From an uncultured Opitutaceae bacterium (GTDB taxonomy: Bacteria > Verrucomicrobiota > Verrucomicrobiia > Opitutales > Opitutaceae): 64,000 nt of DNA. Location: the NCBI GenBank assembly GCA_903929355.1, contig CAIYUN010000057.1, positions 62,001 to 126,000 of the forward strand, in the 5' to 3' direction. Below are positions 57,266-64,000 of the stretch, piece by piece (position 1 is the first letter of the stretch; the number at the start of each line of letters is the position of its first letter). The notes beneath the pieces are model-generated. The model was not told the origin of the DNA. It searched no databases and was given only the letters and a program-made list of their open reading frames with translations. Made by a program: the position numbers and the translations under genes.

Positions 57266-58225
57266 CTAGAACCCCTTGATCTTGAACAGACTGGTCACGC
57301 TCTCGTTGGAATTGATGCGCACAATGGCGTCGGCGAGCAGGCGGGCGATGCTGAGCACGCGGATGGGCAGGTCGCGCGGATCCACCGGGATGGAGTTGGT
57401 GGTGATCAGCTCGTCAATGTCGCCCTCGGCCAGCCGCTGGTAGGCGAGCGGGTTCAGCAGCGCGTGGCTCACCACGGCCCGGACGCTCAGGGCTCCGTGG
57501 GCGCGCATGATCTTCGCCGCGTTGACCAGGGTGCCGGCGGTCTCGGTGATGTCGTCCACGATCAGCACATCCTTGCCGGCCACCTCGCCGACGATGTTGA
57601 CCGGCTCGACGGTGGTCGCGCTGGTCCGCTTTTTCCAGACCATGCCGAGGCCGGAACCGAGCAGGTTGGCGTAGGCCGCGGCCATCTTCATGCCGCCGAC
57701 ATCGGGGGAGACGACGACCAGGTTGGCGCTGCTGAAACTCTCGAAGTGCTTGAAAAAAACGGGTGAGGCGAAGAGGTGGTCGACGGGGATGTCGAAGAAG
57801 CCCTGGATCTGCTGGGAGTGGAGGTCCATGGTGAGGATCCGGTTCGCGCCCGCGGCGACGAGCAGGTTGGCCACCAGCTTGGCCGTGATCGGCACGCGCG
57901 GCTGGTCCTTGCGGTCCTGGCGCGCGTAGCCGTAAAACGGGAGCACCGCCGTGATGCGCTGCGCCGACGCCCGGCGTGCGGCGTCGATCATGATCAGCAG
58001 CTCCATGATGTGATGGTTCGTCGGCGTGCAGGTGGATTGGACGATGTAGATGTCCTGCCCGCGGATGTTCTCGTCGATTTTGACGAAGGTCTCACCGTCC
58101 GGAAAACTGGTGACGACGGCCTCGCCCAGCGGCACGCCGACATGCAGGCAAATCTCCTCGGCGAGGGGACGGTTGGAATTGCCCGAAAAGATTTTCAAAC
58201 GCGGCGCGATCATGTGGACCGTCAT
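57266..58225 (-). CDS. prs: Ribose-phosphate pyrophosphokinase
   Basis: A 319-aa class I PRPP synthetase, producing PRPP from ribose-5-phosphate and ATP for nucleotide, His and Trp synthesis. It has the flexible loop with YGYARQDRKDQPR (about residues 95-107), the PRPP-binding loop VLIVDDITETAGTL (about 220-233), and the N-terminal KIFSGNSNRPLAEEI. Normal length. ATG at 58225 is used; an ATG four codons in is possible. It lies 13 bases after lpxD on the same strand, so the two are probably cotranscribed. Confidence 0.97.
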   Translation of the reverse strand: MTVHMIAPRLKIFSGNSNRPLAEEICLHVGVPLGEAVVTSFPDGETFVKIDENIRGQDIYIVQSTCTPTNHHIMELLIMIDAARRASAQRITAVLPFYGYARQDRKDQPRVPITAKLVANLLVAAGANRILTMDLHSQQIQGFFDIPVDHLFASPVFFKHFESFSSANLVVVSPDVGGMKMAAAYANLLGSGLGMVWKKRTSATTVEPVNIVGEVAGKDVLIVDDITETAGTLVNAAKIMRAHGALSVRAVVSHALLNPLAYQRLAEGDIDELITTNSIPVDPRDLPIRVLSIARLLADAIVRINSNESVTSLFKIKGF

Positions 58226-58238
58226 CGTGACGAGAATG

Positions 58239-59294
58239 TCACGCGGCGGAAGACTTTTTTAACCGGGCGAGTTCCGCCTCCAGCTCGTCCACCCGGCGGA
58301 AGAGTCCCGGCAGACGCGGCCGGAGGACGTTGATCCGCTGCTCCAGCTGGTAGGGCAGGCCGGGGGTGCCCTTGACGAAGCTGCCCGGGGTCAGGTCGGT
58401 CCGCACCCCCGTCTGCCCATCCACCTTGCAGCCCTGGCCGATGGTGAGGTGGCCGGCCCGGCCGGCCGGGCCGCCGAGCACGACGTAATCACCCACCGTC
58501 GTACTGCCGGAGATGCCGGCCTGCGCGCAGATAAGGCAGTGGCGGCCGATCACCACATTGTGCGCGATCTGGACGAGATTGTCGATCTTGGTGCCCTCGC
58601 CGACCAGGGTGCGGCTGAAGCGGGCGCGGTCGAGGGTCGAGTTCGCGCCGATCTCAACGTCGGGACCGATCTCGACCACCCCGACCTGGGGCACCTTCTC
58701 GTGGCGGCCCGCGACGAACTCGTAGCCGAAGCCGTCGGAGCCGACCACCACGCCGGCATGCAGCCGCACCCGCTCGCGGAGGACGCACCCCGCCGCGATG
58801 ACCACCCCGGGATGCAGCCAGCAGTCGTCGCCGACCACCGCATCGCGCCCGACATAGACCTGGGCCTGCAAATGGGCGCGCTCCCCCACCACCGCGCCGG
58901 CCTCGAGCACACACAGCGGACCGACGGTCGCGCTGGGTGCCACCTGTGCGCCGGGGGCGATCACCGCGCTCGCATGGATGCCGGACACCGGGCGGGGCCA
59001 GAGCATTTGCTCCACCCGGGCACACACCCGGGCCAGTGCGACGGACGGGTTCTCGACGAAGAGAAAAAGCTGGTCCGGCCGGGGTTCGCCGGCGTAGCCC
59101 GGCGGCAGCAGGACGATGGAGGCGGCGGAATCCGCGACTTCCGCCCGGTACTTCGCGTTGCCCAGAAAGGAGAGCTCGCCGGCCTGTGCGCCGCGCAAGG
59201 CGGCAAAACCGCGGATGACCGCACCGGTCGCGCCCTTGGCGGACAAAGGCTGGACCAGGGTGGTGATGTCACCGGCGCTGAAAGCGAGCTCCAT
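58239..59294 (-). CDS. lpxD: UDP-3-O-acylglucosamine N-acyltransferase
   Basis: A 351-aa left-handed beta-helix acyltransferase, adding the second acyl chain in lipid A synthesis. The N-terminal uridine-binding domain (about 1-105) is followed by hexapeptide repeats (about 108-300: [20 protein letters not shown] and so on). [20 protein letters not shown] carries the family's catalytic His region, and [10 protein letters not shown] also matches LpxD. The C-terminal helix ends KKSSAA. It follows the skp-like and bamA genes upstream, as in many Gram-negatives (bamA-skp-lpxD), but a terminator at 59355 separates it from the skp-like gene. Confidence 0.96.
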   Translation of the reverse strand: MELAFSAGDITTLVQPLSAKGATGAVIRGFAALRGAQAGELSFLGNAKYRAEVADSAASIVLLPPGYAGEPRPDQLFLFVENPSVALARVCARVEQMLWPRPVSGIHASAVIAPGAQVAPSATVGPLCVLEAGAVVGERAHLQAQVYVGRDAVVGDDCWLHPGVVIAAGCVLRERVRLHAGVVVGSDGFGYEFVAGRHEKVPQVGVVEIGPDVEIGANSTLDRARFSRTLVGEGTKIDNLVQIAHNVVIGRHCLICAQAGISGSTTVGDYVVLGGPAGRAGHLTIGQGCKVDGQTGVRTDLTPGSFVKGTPGLPYQLEQRINVLRPRLPGLFRRVDELEAELARLKKSSAA

Positions 59295-59354
59295 GGCCGG
59301 AGGGTGGAGCAGAGCCCGCCGTCAAGGCAATGCTGCAAAGTGCGGGCAATAAAA

Positions 59355-59382
59355 ATCCCGCTCCGCGGAAGCGGAGCGGGAT
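59355..59382 (-). terminator. Strong intrinsic terminator after skp-like gene 2
   Basis: A 12-base perfect stem (ATCCCGCTCCGC and GCGGAGCGGGAT) with loop GGAA, followed on the minus strand by TTTTATT. It ends the skp-like message before lpxD. Confidence 0.85.
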
Positions 59383-59408
59383 GAAACTTAAGCTGATTCG
59401 CGGAACAA

Positions 59409-60047
59409 TTACTTCTTCGCGGGCTCCGCAGCGGCGGGAGCAGCGGCGGGAGCGGCCGTCATCGGGTGGTCCTTGTTGAGCTCTTTCAGCACCTCTTCGG
59501 TGATGTCGGAGTAATCCGGGGCGATGTAGAGGAAAGCCGAGGTCTGGTAGGTCGTGCTGTTCGACTTGTCGATCAGGAGGTTGGCCCCTTTCGTCTTGGC
59601 AACCCGGGTGGCCACATCGGTGATCGCGGCGATCGCGACGCCCTTGTAGGTGGCGAACTCCTGCTGCAGCTGGCTGGTGATGTCATTGGACAGTTTCTGC
59701 AGCTGGTTGTTCTTGTCGGTGATGTCAGCGCTCCAGGTCTTGAGCTTGCCTTCCGCCACGGTCTTGGCCTCGATCGTGATGGCCGGGTTGTTGGTGGCTT
59801 CGTTGAAAAGCTGCTGGGCCTTGGTGATGATCTCGGTGCGGTCCTGGATCAGACCGTTGGCGGTCAACTGGGCCTGGGCGCGCTCAGAGTTGATTTTGTT
59901 GCTCTCAGCCGCAGTCTGCCAGTAGCCGTCGAACAGCTTGGCCAGGTCGACGACCGCGATTTTGGGCGCGGGCTGGGCCTGAACGCCAATGGCGCCAAAG
60001 CCGGTCAGACCGACGAGAATGAGGGATTTGAGGAGGGATGATTTCAT
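59409..60047 (-). CDS. skp: Skp/OmpH-like periplasmic chaperone (copy 2)
   Basis: A 212-aa OmpH-family protein that holds unfolded outer-membrane proteins. It has a signal peptide (1-24, GFGAIGVQAQ), the beta-strand KIAVVDLAKLFDGYWQTAAE, a long alpha-helical arm (about 45-150) and a C-terminal strand with LLIDKSNSTTYQTSAFLYIA, followed by a short Ala-rich tail (AAPAAAPAAAEPAKK). The central part reads NPAITIEAKTVAEGKLKTWS. It is a tandem paralogue of the gene at 60966; parts of the DNA are almost identical. ATG at 60047 starts the signal peptide. Confidence 0.93.
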   Translation of the reverse strand: MKSSLLKSLILVGLTGFGAIGVQAQPAPKIAVVDLAKLFDGYWQTAAESNKINSERAQAQLTANGLIQDRTEIITKAQQLFNEATNNPAITIEAKTVAEGKLKTWSADITDKNNQLQKLSNDITSQLQQEFATYKGVAIAAITDVATRVAKTKGANLLIDKSNSTTYQTSAFLYIAPDYSDITEEVLKELNKDHPMTAAPAAAPAAAEPAKK

Positions 60048-60910
60048 TTTTGGTTTGGGTGGATGAGGGGATTGAAAAACCGGCAACAGGATGACCCAAC
60101 GGCACGCCCCTGAGGTGTCAAAGGCGGGCAGTGAGGGAAAACGAGGTTTTAAGCTGAGGCCTCTGCTGGCCGGATGCAAGCGCAAATTGGAGGCAATTTT
60201 AGTGAGCCGTGCAAGCCCATTTTGATTGTTTTGGTCGGAGAGTGGATTTTTTGGGGTGGGGCGCGACGGCGGGGCGCGCCGTCAAGGCCCCCGCGTTCCC
60301 GCAGCCTCCGTGAGACGTTGGTCCGAGGAGTTTGTTCCGTGAATTCTGTGGCCGTCCGCTCTCACACGCTCCGGGTCAGCCGGCCATGCTTTTGGGTTCA
60401 GCTCATTTATCCTGAAAAACGCAGTTGAAACCACGGATTACACGGATGGGCAGGGATAATCAACCTGGGTAAATATTCGGTCGTGACGCATTTTGTAATG
60501 TTACCACCACGGCAGAGGCGGCTCTCCGAGCCGTCTGCGGACGCCACGGAGTGGCGTCCCTACCCAAAGACGGCAAAATGCGTCACCACCAAATCTTCGA
60601 GGTTTCACCCTCTGGGTGACTGAGCCTGGTCTGGATCCCATTCCGTAACTTTCTGTATCCGTGTCATCCGTGGTTATAAATCAGTCCTCCGTTCCTGATT
60701 TCCAAATTAAGTTTGAATCTGGAACTCAGGAACTCAGGTCATCTCCCCTATCCGCACGGGGTATCGTGGGTTGACTGCGAATAGGGCCAACTGGCAGAAG
60801 GGCACCCCATCCGTGTGCATCCACTACCGAGCGAAGCGACAGTTTGACCATCCGGGGTAAAATCTGACTGCCGGATTTGGCGCCCCGGGCGGGGCAACCG
60901 GACAACAAAA
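60048..60910. repeat. Intergenic region between the two skp-like genes (863 bases)
   Basis: No gene is seen. It holds the leader of copy 2 (to about 60185), a CGGCCATGC-rich stretch, ACCACGGATTACACGGATGG (60431-60450), the 104-bp element at 60483-60586, GTGTCATCCGTGGTTATAAA (60660-60679) and further unmatched DNA (60720-60905) that may contain a promoter for copy 2. Confidence 0.6.
60483..60586. mobile_element. MITE-like 104-bp element with branched fold
   Basis: The terminal inverted repeats GTGACGCATTTTG (60483-60495) and CAAAATGCGTCAC (60574-60586) are perfect. Inside are a hairpin around CGGCTC/GAGCCG (60512-60538, with a GG bulge) and a perfect 9-base hairpin GGACGCCAC/GTGGCGTCC (60539-60559). 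It has the same design as 54346-54438 but unrelated sequence. Confidence 0.6.
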
Positions 60911-60938
60911 ATCCCGCTCCACCAGGGTGGAGCGGGAT
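60911..60938 (-). terminator. Strong intrinsic terminator after skp-like gene 1
   Basis: A 13-base perfect stem (ATCCCGCTCCACC and GGTGGAGCGGGAT) with an AG loop, followed on the minus strand by TTTTTGTTG. The outer 10 bases match the terminator at 59355 and the inner part differs in both arms. Confidence 0.85.
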
Positions 60939-60965
60939 GAGAAAACTTGGTTCGGGATGCCGGGC

Positions 60966-61652
60966 TTACTTGGTGCTCGGGGCCGGGAACGTCACGGAAG
61001 GCGGCTTCGAGCCCGAGCCAGTCTTCGGGGCGGCCGCACCGGTGGCCGGCGGGGTCAGGGGCGTCACCGGATGGTCCCGGTTCAGCTCCTTCAACACTTC
61101 ATCGGTCAGATCGGAATAATCCGGGGCGATGTAGAGGAAAGCCGAGGTCTGGTAGGTCGTGCTGTTCGACTTGTCGATCAGGAGGTTGGCCCCTTTCGAC
61201 TTGGCCAGCTTGGTGGCCGCCTCGGTGATGGTGCTGATCGCGAGGTTTTTGTACGTGTTGAACTCGTTCTGCAGCACCTGGGAGGTGTTTTGGGAAAAGG
61301 TCTGCAGGTCGCCGGCCTTGGCGTTGATGTCCGCGCTCCAGGCCTTGAGCTGCGCTTCGGCCTTGGCCTTGGCGTCCGGCGTGATGGCCGGATTGTTGTT
61401 GGTCTCGTTGAAAAGCGTTTGGGCCTTGGTGATCAGGTCGGCGCGATCCTTGATGATCGCGTCGGCCGAGGTCTGGGCCTGGGCCCGCTCGGCGTTGATC
61501 TTGTTGCTCTCAATACTGGTTTGCCAGTAGTTGGTGAAGAGCTTCTCCAGGTCGACGACCGCGATTTTGGGCGCGGGCTGGGCCTGAGCGCCAATGGCGC
61601 CAAAGCCGGTCAGACCGACGAGAATAAGGGATTTGAGGAGGGATGCTTTCAT
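60966..61652 (-). CDS. skp: Skp/OmpH-like periplasmic chaperone (copy 1)
   Basis: A 228-aa OmpH-family chaperone with signal peptide (1-24), the strand KIAVVDLEKLFTNYWQTSIE, a helical arm with AKAEAQLKAWSADINAKAGD, and the same LLIDKSNSTTYQTSAFLYIA strand. Its tail (PPATGAAAPKTGSGSKPPS) differs from that of copy 2. It lies 24 bases after bamA, so it is cotranscribed with it. The paralogue at 59409 is separated by the 863-base repeat region. Both have intact Skp layouts; different tails may give different partners. Confidence 0.94.
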   Translation of the reverse strand: MKASLLKSLILVGLTGFGAIGAQAQPAPKIAVVDLEKLFTNYWQTSIESNKINAERAQAQTSADAIIKDRADLITKAQTLFNETNNNPAITPDAKAKAEAQLKAWSADINAKAGDLQTFSQNTSQVLQNEFNTYKNLAISTITEAATKLAKSKGANLLIDKSNSTTYQTSAFLYIAPDYSDLTDEVLKELNRDHPVTPLTPPATGAAAPKTGSGSKPPSVTFPAPSTK

Positions 61653-61676
61653 GGGTTGTTGGTTGATCAGGGGAGA

Positions 61677-64000
61677 TTAGAACCGCGTGCCGACGGAAAA
61701 ATTGAACTGCATGCCCTTGTGGTTGAAAGGGCCGGATTTCAGCGGAAAGCCAAAGTCAAGGTTAAGCGGCGCGCCGGCCAGAAGCAAGCGGAATCCAAAT
61801 CCAAAATCGTCGTTTAACTGGGAGACGCTGAAGTCGTAGGCGTTGGAGTTGATGAAACCGGCGTCGTAAAAAAGGGCGAAGCGGGCGGAGTCGAAAACCT
61901 CGAGCGAATACTCCGTGCTGAACAAACCATAGCTTTTGCCCCCGAGGGACTCCCCGGTCGAGTCCGTGGGGCCGACCGCCCGGTATTGGAAACCGCGCAG
62001 GGTGTAGGGGCCGCCGAGGAAGAACTTGTCGAAATAGGGCACATCGGCGCTGCTGCCGTAATTGTCGATCACGCCCACCCGCCCGAGCACTGAGACCACC
62101 TGGTTCTGGGTGCTGGAGATGGGGAAGAACTGTGCGTCGCGCGCCTCGACCCGGTAGTAGTCCACATCGCCGCCAAAGCGGCCCGCCAGCTCCAGGGTGA
62201 GCTCGGCCCGGTTGCCCCTGGTCGGGGTGAGGAGCCGGTCGCGGGTGTCGCGCGTCAGGGTGAGCGTGATTTTGGAGACGGTCTGCTGGCCTGCCAGGCC
62301 CTGGATGACCGGGCCGGCCGTGGGGTCAATTTTGTCGATGTTCACGACCTCATAAGTGTAGCCGATCTGGCCCTCGACCAGTTCAATCAGGTGCCTGCGC
62401 AGGTAAACCTCCCCGCCGGTGCGGATTTCGTTGTAAAGCTGGCCGGGGTAATCCGCCGAAGTGCGATAGATCTGGAAGCCGAGGGCCAGTTGCTGCTCAA
62501 ACAGCCACGGCTCCTCAAACGACAGCAGCGCCTCGCTGGAATTCGTCCCCAGCTGCAACCGCAGCCGGGCTTTCTGGCCCGCGCCCTGGTAGAGGGACCC
62601 AGGGTTGGCGTAGTCAAAGTTCCCCTGCGTGATCTCCGCATACACCACCAACCGCTCCAGCGAGCTGAACCCGGCCCCGAAATTCAGGGCCCCCGTCGAA
62701 GCCTCCTTGACGGAAATCTTGAGATCCTTCCGGGCCGGGATCGCCGTGGTCTGGGGCGACAGGATCACCTCGTCAAAAAAGCTCGTGTTCTTCAGTTTCT
62801 GCTCGGAGCTCTTCATGCGCACGGTGTCAAAGATGTCGCCGGGCCCGAGATTGAGCTCGCGCAGGATGACGAGGCTCTTGGTCTTCGTGTTGCCCTCGAC
62901 CTTGATGGACTCCACGTGGTACTGTTCGCCCTCGGTGAACGCGTATTCGACGTCAATGGCCCCGGTCTGGAGATTCGGCCGGCGGTTGAGCTGGACGCGG
63001 GTGTCGATGTAGCCGCGGGAACCGTAGGCATCCTCCAGCGCCGCGACATCCTTGTCGATTTTGGACGGGGCGAACGGCAGGCCCGTGGTCTCGGTGAGTG
63101 CCCTCAGCAGTTGGTCCGTGGGGATGATGGCGTTGCCGGTGAGGCTGATTTTGCCCACCCGGTACTGGCGGCCCTCCACCACCGGGATGGTGATGACCAG
63201 CTTGCCCGGCGCGGGATAGGCATAGACGATCTGGTTGCGCGGCGGGATCGCCACGTCGAGGTAGCCCTGCTCCCGGTAATAGTTCCGCAGCTTGTCCAGA
63301 TCGTCGTCAAACTGGTCGTCCTTCAGCCGGCCCGAGCCGGTGATCCAGGAAAAGAGCCACCATTTCTTGGTGTCCATCTGCTTGCTGAGCTCGGCGGTCT
63401 TGAGGTGGTCGTTGCCCGTGAAAACAATGCCCGTGATCTTGAGCTTGGGCCCCTCGTTGATCTCAAAGACCACCGTGGCGAAACCGGTGGCGGGATCACC
63501 CTCGAGGTGGTGCTTGACGGTGACCTGATTGTAGCCGTGTTCCTGGTAATAGGTGCGGATGGCCGTCGCATCCTCGTTGATCTGGTGCTCGTCAAGCGGC
63601 TCGTTGACCTTGGTTTTGATCTCCTTGGCGAAGCCGCCGAAGGACAGGAAGCCGATCGGCTTGAGCTCGACGTTGCCGTCGTAGCGCACCGTCTGGACCC
63701 GCCGTTTGGGCGTCAGTTCCACGGTCAGGTCCACCATCGTGCGGTCGGGCCGCTCCGCCTCCTTGATGTCCACCAGCTCGAAGTGCCCCGTCAGCATGAG
63801 CGCATGGATGTCACGGTCGGCCATCGTGCGGTCAAACTCCAGCCCCTCGTGCAACTGCATGTTGGCCCGGACCACCTGCTCGCTGATGAGATTGGCCTGG
63901 TTGAGAAACTTCACCGTGATGACTCCCACCTTGGGGGGCGGGGGGGCGGAGAGGGCCGGCTGGGCGGCGACCCGGGGGGCGGCGGCGAGCCCAAGGACGA
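61677..64000 (-). CDS. bamA: BamA outer-membrane assembly factor (5' end beyond window)
   Basis: The central Omp85 protein that inserts beta-barrel proteins in the outer membrane. Visible are five POTRA domains (about the first 390 residues in the window), then the beta-barrel with FGAGFSSLERLVVYAEITQG, the VRGF-type motif as YTLRGFQYRAVGP, and a C-terminus ending FSVGTRF with the aromatic last residue of barrel proteins. The frame stays open to base 64000 (reading AAAPRVAAQPALSAPPPPK upstream of the GTG at 63929), a probable signal-peptide end, so the start lies outside. It is followed by skp-like gene 1, the usual order. Confidence 0.96.
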   Translation of the reverse strand, partial: VLGLAAAPRVAAQPALSAPPPPKVGVITVKFLNQANLISEQVVRANMQLHEGLEFDRTMADRDIHALMLTGHFELVDIKEAERPDRTMVDLTVELTPKRRVQTVRYDGNVELKPIGFLSFGGFAKEIKTKVNEPLDEHQINEDATAIRTYYQEHGYNQVTVKHHLEGDPATGFATVVFEINEGPKLKITGIVFTGNDHLKTAELSKQMDTKKWWLFSWITGSGRLKDDQFDDDLDKLRNYYREQGYLDVAIPPRNQIVYAYPAPGKLVITIPVVEGRQYRVGKISLTGNAIIPTDQLLRALTETTGLPFAPSKIDKDVAALEDAYGSRGYIDTRVQLNRRPNLQTGAIDVEYAFTEGEQYHVESIKVEGNTKTKSLVILRELNLGPGDIFDTVRMKSSEQKLKNTSFFDEVILSPQTTAIPARKDLKISVKEASTGALNFGAGFSSLERLVVYAEITQGNFDYANPGSLYQGAGQKARLRLQLGTNSSEALLSFEEPWLFEQQLALGFQIYRTSADYPGQLYNEIRTGGEVYLRRHLIELVEGQIGYTYEVVNIDKIDPTAGPVIQGLAGQQTVSKITLTLTRDTRDRLLTPTRGNRAELTLELAGRFGGDVDYYRVEARDAQFFPISSTQNQVVSVLGRVGVIDNYGSSADVPYFDKFFLGGPYTLRGFQYRAVGPTDSTGESLGGKSYGLFSTEYSLEVFDSARFALFYDAGFINSNAYDFSVSQLNDDFGFGFRLLLAGAPLNLDFGFPLKSGPFNHKGMQFNFSVGTRF

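Overview
The window is GC-rich (roughly two thirds G+C by eye), densely coded DNA whose gene content fits a Gram-negative Verrucomicrobiota of the Opitutaceae type. The evidence is an outer-membrane locus (bamA, two skp-like genes, lpxD), secreted glycoside hydrolases and a DUF1080 protein, a GAF-fused PilB/GspE ATPase, and gaps filled with heptamer arrays and 'ACCACGGAT'-type repeats of the kind met in that phylum. The assignment is inferred from gene content; there is no rRNA in the window. No phage, transposase or CRISPR array was seen.

Layout. 0-3.6 kb: zinc metallopeptidase, aroK, queG (with intergenic-type repeats embedded in its reading frame) and a membrane/zinc-ribbon protein. 3.6-8.6 kb: a divergent lipid cluster with a hot-dog thioesterase and a GT4 glycosyltransferase on the minus strand, and an ACP-dehydratase fusion, a ketosynthase and an SDR on the plus strand. 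Together these give KS, KR, DH, ACP and TE functions without an enoyl reductase. 8.6-14 kb: GAF-PilB/GspE, YraN, oligopeptidase A. 14-20 kb: MFS transporter, apiosidase-like (DUF4038) hydrolase, GH2. 20-22 kb: a degenerate HD-GYP response regulator divergent from an HDOD protein. 22-30 kb: valS, a GT39-like membrane protein translationally coupled to glnD. 30-37 kb: secreted esterase, a cyclophilin fused to MBG repeats, YceH, a VOC protein and a receiver.

37-43 kb: hipBA, then a sugar-acid unit made of a Tat-exported enolase-superfamily enzyme, a LacI-type regulator, and kdgK and eda in an overlapping pair. A palindrome of the form TGTTA-N3-TAACA lies in the enolase/LacI intergenic region and again upstream of eda-kdgK, so the genes probably form one regulon. 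43-47 kb: NTF2-like lipoprotein and a GH76/GH125 alpha-mannan pair. 47-52.6 kb: ftsB divergent from an ExeA-type ATPase, a GspB-like protein and an anti-sigma-like protein, then gltA, an unknown HTH protein and a CheY-like receiver. 52.8-55.7 kb: lexA with a perfect 24-bp palindrome over its start codon, a type IV pilin-like gene, a DUF1080 protein and tRNA-Leu(GAG). 55.7-64 kb: HtrA protease, prs, lpxD, two tandem skp/ompH paralogues each followed by a strong terminator, and bamA, which runs off the right edge.

The most original signals are the KS/KR/DH/ACP/TE cluster, the repeat arrays inside queG, the shared LacI-type operators, the lexA palindrome, and two non-identical mobile-like elements with the same branched fold (54.35 and 60.5 kb).
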